From Capnocytophaga leadbetteri (lineage in GTDB: Bacteria > Bacteroidota > Bacteroidia > Flavobacteriales > Flavobacteriaceae): a DNA stretch of 37,197 nt. How positions within the stretch are numbered: the first letter of the stretch is position 1; every line of letters begins with the position of its first letter. Positions 24,845-33,369 of the stretch are shown one piece after another. The position numbers and the translations under genes were made by a program. Location: contig NZ_QBKG01000019.1 of the NCBI RefSeq assembly GCF_003054025.1, positions 1 to 37,197 on the forward strand. Reading direction: 5' to 3'. The notes beneath the pieces were generated by a model. The model ran no database searches and was not told the DNA's origin. It saw only the letters and a program-made list of their open reading frames with translations.

Positions 24845-24968
24845 TCGCTTATCCTTCGCTCATCCTATATTGTTCCTATATCGTTTGTATAGGGTAAAAG
24901 CGTAAGAGAAAATTTTTCTGCTAATTGGTAAATTTGCTAATTGACAAATTATACACTACCTTTGTGCC
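24845..24968 (+). repeat. dispersed promoter-carrying repeat, copy B
   Basis: This stretch aligns along nearly its whole length with 36518-36386 on the minus strand. Shared blocks in order are TCGCTTATCCTTCGCT, TTCCT-TATCGTTT, AGGGTAAA, TTTCTGCTAAT, AAATTTGCTAATTGA, AAATTAT and TACCTTTGTGCC. The last block is the -7 element of the promoter for the carboxyltransferase gene, so the promoter is part of the repeat. Confidence 0.75.
24934..24964 (+). promoter_or_regulatory. promoter of the carboxyltransferase gene
   Basis: TACCTTTG (24957-24964) matches TAnnTTTG with TTG (24934-24936) 20 nt upstream. The leader is about 15 nt. The sequence is shared with the promoters of the acyl-CoA ligase and ctlX genes. 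Confidence 0.75.
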
Positions 24969-24983
24969 CTCATTAATTAGTAA

Positions 24984-26612
24984 ATGAATATCGAATTTAA
25001 CAGCAACGAAGATTTTAATAAATTAGCTCTGAGCGAATTGCGAAAACGCCTGAAAAAAGTAAAAGAAGGTGGCGGAGCTAAAAACTTAGAAAAACTACAC
25101 GCTCAAGGTAAACTCTCTGCCCGCGAGCGCATTGACTATTTGTTAGACAAAAACACTCCCTCTATAGAAATCGGTGCTTTTGCCGGCGATGGTATGTATG
25201 CCGAACACGGAGGTTGCCCTTCAGCAGGTGTGGTAGTAGTAATAGGCTATGTATCTGGAAAACAGTGCATAATAGTAGCTAATGACGCTACCGTAAAAGC
25301 AGGGGCTTGGTTCCCCATTACTGCCAAAAAAAACCTACGCGCCCAAGAAATAGCTATCGAAAACAATTTGCCTATCATCTATTTAGTTGATAGTGCAGGC
25401 GTTTTCTTGCCCTTGCAAGATGAGATTTTCCCTGATAAAGAGCATTTTGGACGTATTTTCAGAAATAATGCCCTGATGAGTAGCAAAGGCATCACCCAAA
25501 TAGCCGTAGTGATGGGTAGCTGTGTGGCGGGAGGTGCTTATCTGCCTATTATGAGCGATGAAGCCTTAATCGTAGATAAAACTGGCTCTATCTTCTTGGC
25601 TGGCAGCTACTTAGTAAAAGCTGCTATAGGTGAAAATATCGACAACGAAACATTAGGAGGGGCTACGACTCATTGTGAAATTAGTGGGGTAACCGATTAC
25701 AAAGCTACTGACGACCGCGATGCCTTAGACCGTGTGCGCCGCACTATGGCAAAACTGGCTGACTACGAAAAGGCTGGCTTTAATCGCTCTGAACCTCACG
25801 CCCCTATAAAAGACCCGAACGAAATATACGGTATTCTGCCCAAGCTGCGCAGCGAGCCGTATGATATGAGGGAAATTATCCTACGCTTAGTTGATAATTC
25901 AGAATTTGACGAGTATAAAGAGGGCTATGGACAGACGCTCCTCACCGGCTATGCGCGCATAGATGGCTGGGCGGTAGGCATTGTAGCCAATCAACGAAAG
26001 GTGGTAAAAAGCAAAAAGGGAGAAATGCAATTTGGAGGGGTTATCTATTCTGATAGTGCTGACAAGGCTACTCGCTTCATTGCTAATTGCAACCAAAAGA
26101 AAATTCCGCTTGTATTTCTGCAAGATGTTACCGGTTTTATGGTGGGCTCAAAATCAGAACACGGAGGTATTATAAAAGACGGTGCTAAATTAGTAAATGC
26201 AGTTGCTAACTCGGTAGTGCCTAAGTTTACCGTAGTAGTAGGAAACTCTTATGGGGCAGGCAATTACGCTATGTGCGGCAAAGCCTATGACCCTCGCCTT
26301 ATCGTTTCTTGGCATAGTGGCAATATAGCCGTAATGGGGGGAGCTCAGGCTGCTAAAGTACTCCTACAGATAGAAACTGCTACCCTTAAGAAGAAAGGAG
26401 AGGAGATAACCGCTGAAAAAGAAGCGGCACTGTTTAAGCACATCAAAGATAAGTATGATGAGCAGATTTCGCCTTACTATGCAGCTGCCCGTCTATGGAC
26501 AGATGCTATTATCGACCCTCTACAAACCCGCCAATGGATTTCGATGGGTATAGAAGCGGCGAACCACGCGCCTATAGAAAAACCTTTTAACTTAGGTGTA
26601 ATACAAGTATAA
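24984..26612 (+). CDS. acyl-CoA carboxylase carboxyltransferase (beta) subunit, MCC/PCC type
   Basis: This subunit moves CO2 from carboxybiotin to an acyl-CoA. The 542-residue protein has the two crotonase-like halves of this family: SARERIDYLLD at the N-terminus, the oxyanion segment GSCVAGGAYLPIMSDE (about 179-194) and the second GNSYGAGNYAMCGKAYDPR (about 420). The QDEIFPDKEHFGRIF and GGATTHCEISGVTDY segments are closest to the methylcrotonyl-CoA carboxylase beta branch, but propionyl or another acyl-CoA cannot be excluded. No biotin-bearing alpha chain lies next to it, so it must pair with a subunit encoded elsewhere; the nearby accB/accC are of the acetyl-CoA carboxylase type. Single-gene unit with its own promoter and terminator. 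Confidence 0.9.
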   Translation: MNIEFNSNEDFNKLALSELRKRLKKVKEGGGAKNLEKLHAQGKLSARERIDYLLDKNTPSIEIGAFAGDGMYAEHGGCPSAGVVVVIGYVSGKQCIIVANDATVKAGAWFPITAKKNLRAQEIAIENNLPIIYLVDSAGVFLPLQDEIFPDKEHFGRIFRNNALMSSKGITQIAVVMGSCVAGGAYLPIMSDEALIVDKTGSIFLAGSYLVKAAIGENIDNETLGGATTHCEISGVTDYKATDDRDALDRVRRTMAKLADYEKAGFNRSEPHAPIKDPNEIYGILPKLRSEPYDMREIILRLVDNSEFDEYKEGYGQTLLTGYARIDGWAVGIVANQRKVVKSKKGEMQFGGVIYSDSADKATRFIANCNQKKIPLVFLQDVTGFMVGSKSEHGGIIKDGAKLVNAVANSVVPKFTVVVGNSYGAGNYAMCGKAYDPRLIVSWHSGNIAVMGGAQAAKVLLQIETATLKKKGEEITAEKEAALFKHIKDKYDEQISPYYAAARLWTDAIIDPLQTRQWISMGIEAANHAPIEKPFNLGVIQV

Positions 26613-26630
26613 CCCATAATACAACACAAA

Positions 26631-26673
26631 AAAACTTTGCCAAAGTACTGATTTAGTACTTTGGCAAAGTTTT
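26631..26673. terminator. bidirectional terminator between carboxyltransferase and ruvB
   Basis: A perfect 19-bp stem (26631-26649 with 26655-26673) encloses a 5-nt loop, GATTT. The stem runs from an A-run to a T-run, so it can end transcripts from both convergent genes. Confidence 0.92.
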
Positions 26674-26694
26674 TTTTGTAATCTACAATATAAT

Positions 26695-27717
26695 TTATTC
26701 GAAGTTCATCATCGATAGTTGATAGCTACGCCCTAAGTGTTTGTAAGCTAACTCCGTAACCTCGCGACCACGAGGGGTACGCACTATAAAACCTTGTTGG
26801 ATAAGGAAAGGCTCATACACCTCTTCTATAGTTTCAGCACTTTCAGAAACAGCAGTAGCAAGAGTTGTAATCCCTACAGGGCCTCCTTTAAACTTATCGA
26901 TGAGGGTACTGAGTATTCTGTTGTCCATCTCATCTAAGCCGTGTGCATCGACATTTAGGGCTTTGAGTCCAAATCTGGTGATTTCAATATCTATCTTGCC
27001 ATTACCTTTTATCTGAGCAAAATCGCGGATGCGGCGCAAAAGGGCATTGGCAATACGCGGAGTACCTCTGCTCCTGCTTGCTAACTCGATAGCTGCTTCC
27101 ATAGAGATGGGCATCTTTAGGATAGAAGCACTGCGCTGTATAATGTCAGCCAAAAGCTCAGTAGAATAATACTGTAGTCGGCTTTGTATACCGAAACGCG
27201 CCCGCATAGGGGCTGTGAGCAAACCAGAACGGGTTGTGGCTCCTATCAGTGTAAAAGGGTTTAGATTGATTTGTACCGTACGGGCATTAGGGCCAGACTC
27301 TATCATTATATCAATCTTATAGTCTTCCATAGCTGAGTACAGATACTCTTCTACCACTGGACTCAAGCGGTGTATTTCGTCTATAAAAAGTACATCGCGC
27401 TCCTGAAGATTTGTGAGCAATCCTGCTAAATCACCAGGTTTATCGAGCACAGGGCCTGAGGTTATCTTAATACCTACCCCGAGCTCATTAGCCAAGATAT
27501 GAGCCAATGTAGTTTTACCCAAGCCTGGGGGACCGTGAAAAAGGGTATGGTCTAGGGCTTCGTTGCGCATATTAGCGGCTTTTACGAATACTTTAAGATT
27601 CTCTAATACCGCTTCTTGTCCCGCAAAATCATCAAAAGACAAAGGGCGCAGGGCTCGCTCAATATCAAGCTCCTGCGCCGAGTAATTTTCTTTATTAGGG
27701 TTTAAGTTCTTATTCAT
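26695..27717 (-). CDS. ruvB: Holliday junction branch migration ATPase RuvB
   Basis: RuvB is the hexameric AAA+ motor that drives branch migration at Holliday junctions together with RuvA. The 340-residue protein has [12 protein letters not shown], Walker [10 protein letters not shown] (62-70), Walker B FIDEIHR, sensor 1 GATTRSG, the APMRARFG segment and a C-terminal winged-helix domain ending in [18 protein letters not shown]. Length and motif order are canonical. It is 21 nt downstream of the pseudouridine synthase gene on the same strand and ends at a strong bidirectional terminator. ruvA is not adjacent. Confidence 0.97.
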   Translation of the reverse strand: MNKNLNPNKENYSAQELDIERALRPLSFDDFAGQEAVLENLKVFVKAANMRNEALDHTLFHGPPGLGKTTLAHILANELGVGIKITSGPVLDKPGDLAGLLTNLQERDVLFIDEIHRLSPVVEEYLYSAMEDYKIDIMIESGPNARTVQINLNPFTLIGATTRSGLLTAPMRARFGIQSRLQYYSTELLADIIQRSASILKMPISMEAAIELASRSRGTPRIANALLRRIRDFAQIKGNGKIDIEITRFGLKALNVDAHGLDEMDNRILSTLIDKFKGGPVGITTLATAVSESAETIEEVYEPFLIQQGFIVRTPRGREVTELAYKHLGRSYQLSMMNFE

Positions 27718-27738
27718 TACAAATTTGCTAATGGCTAA

Positions 27739-28923
27739 TTATCTCATATTTCTAAGATTAATAACCTCTTGCTGCGTGAGTCTGCGCCAATGTCCGCGAG
27801 GCAAGTCTTTTTTAGTAAGCCCCGCAAATACTACACGGTCAAGTTTATCTACCTGATAGCCCAAGTGTTCAAAGATACGGCGTACGATACGATTTCTACC
27901 ACTGTGTATCTTTATTCCGATTTCGTTTTTAGGCTTTTGATCTACATAGCTTATTTCATCTACCTGAATAAACCCGTCTTCTAACTCTAAGCCTTGTTCG
28001 ATAGCTATAAAGTCTTTATACTCAAGCTTGCGGTCAAGGATTACGTGGTATATCTTGCGCACTCCGTGAGTAGGATGAGTTAGCTTTTTAGTCAGCTCTC
28101 CATCATTTGTTAGGAGCAGTAACCCTGTAGTAGCTCTATCTAAGCGCCCTACTGGTAAGATGCGCGCATTGGTAGCGTTAGCGACTAAGTCCATTACTGT
28201 TTTGCGTCCTTTTTCATCATTGGTAGTAGTGATAAAACCTTTAGGTTTGTTTAGCAAGATGTATTCTTTTTTTTCTGAAGAAAGTAGCTTACCATCAAAA
28301 CGCACCTCATCTGTAGGCTTCACTCTATAGCCCAAAGTGGTCATTACCTCGCCATTTACAGTTACATTGCCCGCTGAAATATACATATCAGCATTGCGGC
28401 GTGAACAGATACCTGCATCAGCTATATATTTGTTTAAGCGTATCTCTGTAGCAGGAGCAGGCGCGTATTCTACTGAAGGGGTATTGCTTTGGTAGTTACC
28501 ATAAGGCTTTTTGTAAGGTTTTCTATAGCCTTCATTTCTGTTGAAGCGCTCATTTCTACTGAAATTATCATTCCTGTTAAAGCCTTCATTGCGCTTGTAT
28601 TCATTATTCTTCTTAAATCCGTCATTCTTTCTAAATCCATCATTCTTTTTAAAATCATCATTGCGCTTGTAGCCTTCATTTCGTTTAAAACCTTCCTCAC
28701 TTCTAAAGTTATCATTTCTTTTAAAGTTAGGGGTATATGATTTTCTGTTTTCTGAGGAAGAGTCGTTTTGGTCTCTATTGCTATTGTTATAGCGATTATT
28801 ATTGTAGCGATTAGGGGTATAAGCACCTCTCTCGCTTTTTTCAGAATAATTGTTTTTCTTATAATTATTATTTTTTTGTGAGAAGCCATTGTTGCTCTCT
28901 CTGTAGTTTCTTTTGTTTTCCAT
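27739..28923 (-). CDS. RsuA/RluB-family pseudouridine synthase with long Asn/Arg/Lys-rich N-terminus
   Basis: The C-terminal 240 residues form a normal RsuA/RluB/RluF enzyme: an S4 RNA-binding domain (about 160-205, RLNKYIADAGICSRRNADMY) and the catalytic domain with GRLDRATTG (catalytic D262), IYHVILDRK and GRNRIVRRIFEHLG. It probably modifies 23S or 16S rRNA. The first 155 residues are very unlike a folded domain: almost only N, R, K, F, Y, E, D, G and S, with some ten repeats of the type (F/Y)-(K/N)-R-N-(E/D)-(G/N/D). This basic disordered arm may help in RNA binding. Such extensions are known from other Bacteroidota, from memory. It lies between atpG (70 nt upstream) and ruvB (21 nt downstream). 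Confidence 0.92.
   Translation of the reverse strand: MENKRNYRESNNGFSQKNNNYKKNNYSEKSERGAYTPNRYNNNRYNNSNRDQNDSSSENRKSYTPNFKRNDNFRSEEGFKRNEGYKRNDDFKKNDGFRKNDGFKKNNEYKRNEGFNRNDNFSRNERFNRNEGYRKPYKKPYGNYQSNTPSVEYAPAPATEIRLNKYIADAGICSRRNADMYISAGNVTVNGEVMTTLGYRVKPTDEVRFDGKLLSSEKKEYILLNKPKGFITTTNDEKGRKTVMDLVANATNARILPVGRLDRATTGLLLLTNDGELTKKLTHPTHGVRKIYHVILDRKLEYKDFIAIEQGLELEDGFIQVDEISYVDQKPKNEIGIKIHSGRNRIVRRIFEHLGYQVDKLDRVVFAGLTKKDLPRGHWRRLTQQEVINLRNMR
28506..28716 (-). repeat. in-frame tandem repeats encoding FKRNEG-like units
   Basis: Degenerate units of 18-24 bp encode EGFKRNEG, YKRNDD, FKKNDG, FRKNDG, FKKNNE, YKRNEG, FNRNDN, FSRNER and FNRNEG. The repetition also leaves long open frames in other phases, which are not genes. 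Copy number may vary between strains. Confidence 0.85.
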
Positions 28924-28993
28924 ACAAATTAAATCTCTCTATTTTATCTCTTATTTTTATTTTTGTAATACCTCTCGGCTTTTTCTATTTTCT

Positions 28994-29848
28994 TTATGAT
29001 AGCGCTTCAGAACCTCCTACTATCTCTATAATCTCACCCGTAATAGTGGCTTGGCGAGCTTTGTTGTAGGTAAGTATCAATTCATTTTTAAGGTCTTGTG
29101 CGTTGTCTGTAGCTTTGTGCATAGCCGTCATACGAGCTCCGTGTTCAGCAGCTACTGAATCGCGTAGAGCCTTAAAAAGCTGTGTTTTGAGCGAGCGCGG
29201 TATAAGTTGTGTTACTATCTCTTGTTTTGATGGCTCATAAAGGTAGTCAGTAGTAGTCTTCTTATCGGTTACTACAGGCTGTATAGGCAAGAAAGTTTCT
29301 TCAGTAAGTATTTGGGTAGCAGCATTTTTAAAGCTGTTATACACCAACACTATCTGATCAAACTCGCCATTAGTATAGCGTGTCATCAGTGTTTCTGCCA
29401 ATGAAGCAGCATTAGCAAAAGTGAGCTTATCAAAGATGTGATTATTATTATCGAGTACCTTATCGGTCTTTTTAAGCACATCATTCCCTTTTTTGCCAAT
29501 AGTGTAGTACTGCACCTCCTTATCCTTGTAGGTAGTTTGTGTAAGTTCAATTACTTTTTTTACTACGTTAGCATTAAAGGCACCACAGAGACCTCTGTTA
29601 GAGGTAATTGCCACCAATAGCACACGCTTTACGGCACCTTTGCGAGGGTTGTAAACATTCTCGCTTCCTAATGCCGAACTCAAGTGTTCTAATAGCTGCT
29701 TGAGCTTGTATGCATAAGGTTTCATCGCTATAATAGCATCTTGCGCCTTTTTTAGCTTAGCTGCCGATACCATTTTCATAGCCCCTGTGATTTGCATCGT
29801 TGAGCTTACTGATGAAATCCTGCTTCGTATTTCTTTTAAATTTGCCAT
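28994..29848 (-). CDS. atpG: ATP synthase F1 gamma subunit
   Basis: Gamma is the rotary shaft of F1, connecting the catalytic hexamer with the c-ring. The 284-residue protein begins MANLKEIRSRISSVSSTMQI, with the MKMVSAAKLKKA helix, the mid-protein TSNRGLCGAFN signature and a C-terminal helix with ARMTAMHKATDNAQDL and LTYNKARQATITGEIIEIVGG. The ATG at 29848 is used rather than an in-frame start 15 nt upstream, because ANLKEIR is the standard beginning. It is the last atp gene of the operon and is separated from atpA by a DUF1266 gene. Confidence 0.96.
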   Translation of the reverse strand: MANLKEIRSRISSVSSTMQITGAMKMVSAAKLKKAQDAIIAMKPYAYKLKQLLEHLSSALGSENVYNPRKGAVKRVLLVAITSNRGLCGAFNANVVKKVIELTQTTYKDKEVQYYTIGKKGNDVLKKTDKVLDNNNHIFDKLTFANAASLAETLMTRYTNGEFDQIVLVYNSFKNAATQILTEETFLPIQPVVTDKKTTTDYLYEPSKQEIVTQLIPRSLKTQLFKALRDSVAAEHGARMTAMHKATDNAQDLKNELILTYNKARQATITGEIIEIVGGSEALS

Positions 29849-29883
29849 CTTATCAATTAACAATTAGCAATTTACCATTGCTG

Positions 29884-30591
29884 TTAAAAAGGGTATTTCT
29901 GATAAACATCTATATCTTCTATCTTCCTTAATGAAGGCGATTTGCTGTGGAATAACTGTGAGGTTAGAATTATAAGGTCTTCTAAATCAAAACCTTGAAT
30001 AGTACGTCCTAAAAGGAAAGAGATAGTATATTCATGCCAATTTTTGCCTTGTTCTTTTGCAATAGCTGATACTTGATTTAAAACTTCCCACATTTCAGCT
30101 TCTGTGAGATACTTACACCAATAGCACCATTTAGCTAAAGAAGCCGCTCTACACAAATCCCAAGCATAAGCCGACTTTACAGCCTCTACCTCTGCTACTT
30201 CTATCCCTAACCCTTTAGCTATTTGCTTCTGAATTTTGCTAAGCTCAGGCGAAGTTTCTGTTAGCAAATGCCTAAACTGCAACGAACGTTTCTGTGCCAA
30301 TAAGTCACCAATAGTTTCCTTTGCTGAAGCCGTATCGGTTATTTCCCACTGCTGGCGTAACCCTGACTGATACCTATCTAACACCTCTTTAGGCATAAGA
30401 CTTGTAAGGCTCTCACCGCGATAATAAGCCAATATCGCTCCATAAGTAAGCAATCGTTTTTGCTCGTCTGTAAGTGGTTGCTGATTGATGTGTCCTACTT
30501 GTCCTTGCAAACGTTTCTTTGCATAGGTTCTAGTTACAAAAATTTGTAGCCCAACTGCTGCTACTATTGCAATAATTATATATATAGGCAT
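29884..30591 (-). CDS. DUF1266 family membrane-anchored protein inside the atp operon
   Basis: The 235-residue protein has one N-terminal hydrophobic anchor (IYIIIAIVAAVGLQIFV) and then a soluble part presumably in the cytoplasm. The soluble part fits DUF1266, whose function is unknown: EQKRLLTYGAILAYYRGES, QQWEITDTASAKETIGDLL, the hallmark AYAWDLCRAASLAKWCYWC, LTEAEMWEVLNQV and WHEYTISFLLGRTIQGF. The family call comes from these patterns and is fairly, not fully, certain. It lies 39 nt after atpA and 35 nt before atpG on the same strand, so it is almost surely co-transcribed with them. No counterpart is standard in F-ATPase operons. Confidence 0.78.
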   Translation of the reverse strand: MPIYIIIAIVAAVGLQIFVTRTYAKKRLQGQVGHINQQPLTDEQKRLLTYGAILAYYRGESLTSLMPKEVLDRYQSGLRQQWEITDTASAKETIGDLLAQKRSLQFRHLLTETSPELSKIQKQIAKGLGIEVAEVEAVKSAYAWDLCRAASLAKWCYWCKYLTEAEMWEVLNQVSAIAKEQGKNWHEYTISFLLGRTIQGFDLEDLIILTSQLFHSKSPSLRKIEDIDVYQKYPF

Positions 30592-30630
30592 AATTGAAAT
30601 TATTTAATAATGTTATGAATATTTCTGTTT

Positions 30631-32211
30631 CTATTTAGCATATTTCTCAGCCAATTCTTTAGCTACTTTTTCGAGCGTAGCGGTAATCTCATCGGTTAGT
30701 TTACCTGCTTTAAGTTCGTCTAACACATCGCGATGCGATACATTCAAGAACTCTAAGTATTCTCTTTCAAACTCTTTTACTTTGTTTACAGGTACTTGGC
30801 GCAACAAGTTTTTAGAACCTGCATAGATAATCGCAATTTGGTTTTCTACCGGATAAGGGTCGCTTTGTGGCTGTTTCAAGATTTCCACATTGCGCTTACC
30901 TTTCTCTATCACTCCCATAGTAGCCGCATCAAGGTCAGAACCAAACTTAGCAAAAGCTTCAAGCTCGCGGTATTGCGCTTGGTCTAACTTAAGTGTACCT
31001 GCTACTTTCTTCATCGATTTAATCTGTGCCGAACCTCCCACACGCGATACCGAGATACCTACGTTAATAGCCGGACGTACCCCTGAGTTGAAAAGGTCAG
31101 ACTCCAAGAATATCTGCCCGTCAGTAATCGAAATTACGTTAGTAGGGATATAAGCCGATACGTCTCCTGCTTGTGTTTCGATAATTGGCAAGGCTGTTAA
31201 CGAACCGCCTCCTTTTACTAAAGGAGCTATACTTTCTGGCAAGTCGTTCATTTGGCGCGCTATGGCATCATCACTAATCACTTTAGCAGCACGCTCTAAG
31301 AGGCGAGAGTGCAAGTAGAACACGTCACCAGGGTAAGCCTCACGTCCAGGCGGGCGGCGTAATAGCAATGACACCTCACGGTAAGCTACCGCTTGTTTAG
31401 AAAGGTCATCATAGATAATAAGGGCTGGTCTACCTGTATCGCGGAAGTACTCACCTATAGCGGCACCAGCAAAAGGAGCATATACCTGCATTGGCGCTGG
31501 GTCTGAAGCGTTAGCTGCTACGATAGTCGTATAAGCTAAAGCCCCTGCATCTTCCAAAGTCTTAGTAATACCTGCTACTGTTGAAGCTTTCTGACCGATA
31601 GCCACATAAATACAGTACACTGGTTTACCTGCGTCATAAAACTCTTTTTGATTTAGAATAGTATCTATACACACCGTTGTTTTACCTGTCTGACGGTCAC
31701 CAATTACCAACTCACGTTGTCCGCGCCCTATTGGTATCATTGCGTCAATCGCTTTAACACCTGTTTGTAGCGGCTCGTTCACCGGCTGACGGAAGATAAC
31801 CCCAGGAGCTTTACGCTCTAATGGCATTTCGTATAGTTGCCCAGTAAGAGGCCCTTTACCATCGATAGGTTGTCCTAACGTATTAACCACACGCCCTACG
31901 ATACCCTCACCTACATTGATAGAGGCAATAAGTCCGGTGCGTTTTACAGTATCACCTTCTTTTATATCTGTAGACGGACCTAAAAGGGTGATACCAACGT
32001 TATCTTCCTCAAGGTTGAGGACGATACCTTTCAGTCCGTTATCAAATTTTACTAATTCACCGTACTGCGCATTCGATAGCCCGAAGATACGCGCAATACC
32101 ATCGCCCACTTGCAATACTGTTCCTACTTCTTCTAAGGACGCATTGGCATCAAAGTGTGCTAATTGTTCTTTTAAAATTGCTGAAATTTCAGCGGCTTTA
32201 ATTTCTGCCAT
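30631..32211 (-). CDS. atpA: ATP synthase F1 alpha subunit
   Basis: Alpha forms the non-catalytic nucleotide sites of the F1 hexamer. The 526-residue protein has the beta-barrel N-terminal domain ([13 protein letters not shown]), the P-loop GDRQTGKTT (171-179), the [12 protein letters not shown] segment, the [20 protein letters not shown] signature and [12 protein letters not shown] with the arginine that reaches the catalytic site. It is 53 nt downstream of atpH. A 17-nt motif shared with the leader regions of atpF and apt lies just upstream of its start (32223-32239). The beta subunit gene atpD is not in the window. Confidence 0.97.
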   Translation of the reverse strand: MAEIKAAEISAILKEQLAHFDANASLEEVGTVLQVGDGIARIFGLSNAQYGELVKFDNGLKGIVLNLEEDNVGITLLGPSTDIKEGDTVKRTGLIASINVGEGIVGRVVNTLGQPIDGKGPLTGQLYEMPLERKAPGVIFRQPVNEPLQTGVKAIDAMIPIGRGQRELVIGDRQTGKTTVCIDTILNQKEFYDAGKPVYCIYVAIGQKASTVAGITKTLEDAGALAYTTIVAANASDPAPMQVYAPFAGAAIGEYFRDTGRPALIIYDDLSKQAVAYREVSLLLRRPPGREAYPGDVFYLHSRLLERAAKVISDDAIARQMNDLPESIAPLVKGGGSLTALPIIETQAGDVSAYIPTNVISITDGQIFLESDLFNSGVRPAINVGISVSRVGGSAQIKSMKKVAGTLKLDQAQYRELEAFAKFGSDLDAATMGVIEKGKRNVEILKQPQSDPYPVENQIAIIYAGSKNLLRQVPVNKVKEFEREYLEFLNVSHRDVLDELKAGKLTDEITATLEKVAKELAEKYAK

Positions 32212-32222
32212 CTTTTTCAGTT

Positions 32223-32239
32223 TTTAGTTATGAGTCGTT
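32223..32239 (-). promoter_or_regulatory. 17-nt start-proximal motif, atpA copy
   Basis: Plus-strand sequence TTTAGTTATGAGTCGTT; on the gene strand AACGACTCATAACTAAA ends 11 nt before the atpA ATG. It differs from the atpF copy at one position and from the apt copy at two. Function unknown. Confidence 0.5.
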
Positions 32240-32264
32240 GTCTTTATTCCTTATTATTAACTAT

Positions 32265-32813
32265 TTACACAAACAGTTTCTCTTGAAAATCTTGCTGTAG
32301 CTTGTTCAGTTTATAGGCTACACTATCGTTGTACTGAATATCGCCTACGCGCAATATAAACCCTCCTATAATATTGGCATCTACCTTATTTTCAAGGGTG
32401 ATATTGCTATTATTAGTAAGGCTAATCACCTTTTGTAGCACCTCGCGCTGGGTGCGTTCATCTAAAGGTATCGCAGTGGTAACTACAGCTATTTTGTGGT
32501 GCTTATATTCATTGTATTGCCATATAAACTTCTCTGCTATAACCCCAAGCATAGGCAAACGCCTATTAGCTATCAGCAGGTCGAATAGGCGATGCACTTC
32601 AGGAGTGATAGAAGTAAATACTCTATTGAGAACCTCCTTTTTAACGATAGTTTTAACGATGGGCGAAATAAGCATCCGCTCCAAATCCTTACTACCTTTC
32701 ACGGTTTTATCAATCAGCAACATATCTTGATACACTGCCTCCAAAGCGTTCTGCTGTAGAGCGTATTCCAAGAGTGCTTTAGCATATCTATTAGCAGCTC
32801 TAAATCCGTACAT
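32265..32813 (-). CDS. atpH: ATP synthase F1 delta subunit
   Basis: Delta joins the top of F1 to the peripheral b stalk. The 182-residue protein has the six-helix N-terminal domain (MYGFRAANRYAKALLEYALQ), a MERMLISP-like segment (LERMLISPIV), and the conserved C-terminal NKVDANIIGGFILRVGDIQYNDSVAYKL. Size and order are standard for the OSCP/delta family. It begins 9 nt after the atpF stop, so translation is probably coupled, and is 53 nt upstream of atpA. Confidence 0.95.
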   Translation of the reverse strand: MYGFRAANRYAKALLEYALQQNALEAVYQDMLLIDKTVKGSKDLERMLISPIVKTIVKKEVLNRVFTSITPEVHRLFDLLIANRRLPMLGVIAEKFIWQYNEYKHHKIAVVTTAIPLDERTQREVLQKVISLTNNSNITLENKVDANIIGGFILRVGDIQYNDSVAYKLNKLQQDFQEKLFV

Positions 32814-32822
32814 ACCTTTCCT

Positions 32823-33314
32823 TTAGTTTAAAGTGACACTTTTTAAATAGTCATTGATAAGGGCTGTTTGCCTTTTCTCATCAGAAAGTTCATTCTTCAT
32901 CACCTTCTGTGCCATTTGTATAGAAAGTGAAGCTACTTGGTCTTTCAGCTGTGCTAAGGCTACTTTCTTTTCGCTCTCTATCACTTGTTTAGCTTGTTTA
33001 ATGAGCTTTTCGCCTTCGCGATTAGCTTCTTCTTTAGCTTCAGCTACTATTTTATCTTTTATCTCACGTGCCTCTTTTAGCATAGCATCTCTTTCTGCGC
33101 GTGCTTCAGCCAGCAATTGTTCGTTATCAGCCTTTAGATTTGCCATTTGCGCACGTGCTTCCTCAGCACTTTCTAAGGCTTTATTGATAGACTCTTCGCG
33201 CTGTTTTACTGCTCCCATAATAGGCTTCCAAGCATATTTACCTAAGAGAAAGAGCAATATCAAAAAAATGAGGGTATTCCAAAATAATAAACTTTCAGGA
33301 TGTGCTAAATTCAT
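32823..33314 (-). CDS. atpF: ATP synthase Fo b subunit
   Basis: The b subunit forms the peripheral stalk. The 163-residue protein has one N-terminal transmembrane helix (SLLFWNTLIFLILLFLLGKY) and then a long charged, Ala/Glu/Lys-rich coiled coil (about 30-150), as expected. There is a single b gene and no b' gene nearby. It is 82 nt downstream of atpE; that gap contains a hairpin and the 17-nt start-proximal motif (33319-33335), and atpH follows by 9 nt. Confidence 0.95.
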   Translation of the reverse strand: MNLAHPESLLFWNTLIFLILLFLLGKYAWKPIMGAVKQREESINKALESAEEARAQMANLKADNEQLLAEARAERDAMLKEAREIKDKIVAEAKEEANREGEKLIKQAKQVIESEKKVALAQLKDQVASLSIQMAQKVMKNELSDEKRQTALINDYLKSVTLN

Positions 33315-33318
33315 TTTA

Positions 33319-33335
33319 TTTAGTTATTAGTCGTT
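33319..33335 (-). promoter_or_regulatory. 17-nt start-proximal motif, atpF copy
   Basis: Plus-strand sequence TTTAGTTATTAGTCGTT; on the gene strand AACGACTAATAACTAAA ends 4 nt before the atpF ATG. A partial second copy (AGTTATTAGTCATTA) follows at 33336-33350. Confidence 0.5.
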
Positions 33336-33369
33336 AGTTATTAGTCATTACTAAAACCGCCGTGCAACC

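Noticed and set aside
28470-28889. Second open frame of 139 codons inside the pseudouridine synthase gene
   Set aside because: It is another phase of the same low-complexity repeat DNA; the true frame continues into the S4 and catalytic domains.
32854-33330. Open frame of 158 codons on the plus strand opposite atpF
   Set aside because: Antisense to the Ala/Glu/Lys-rich coiled coil of the b subunit, which naturally gives stop-free reverse frames.
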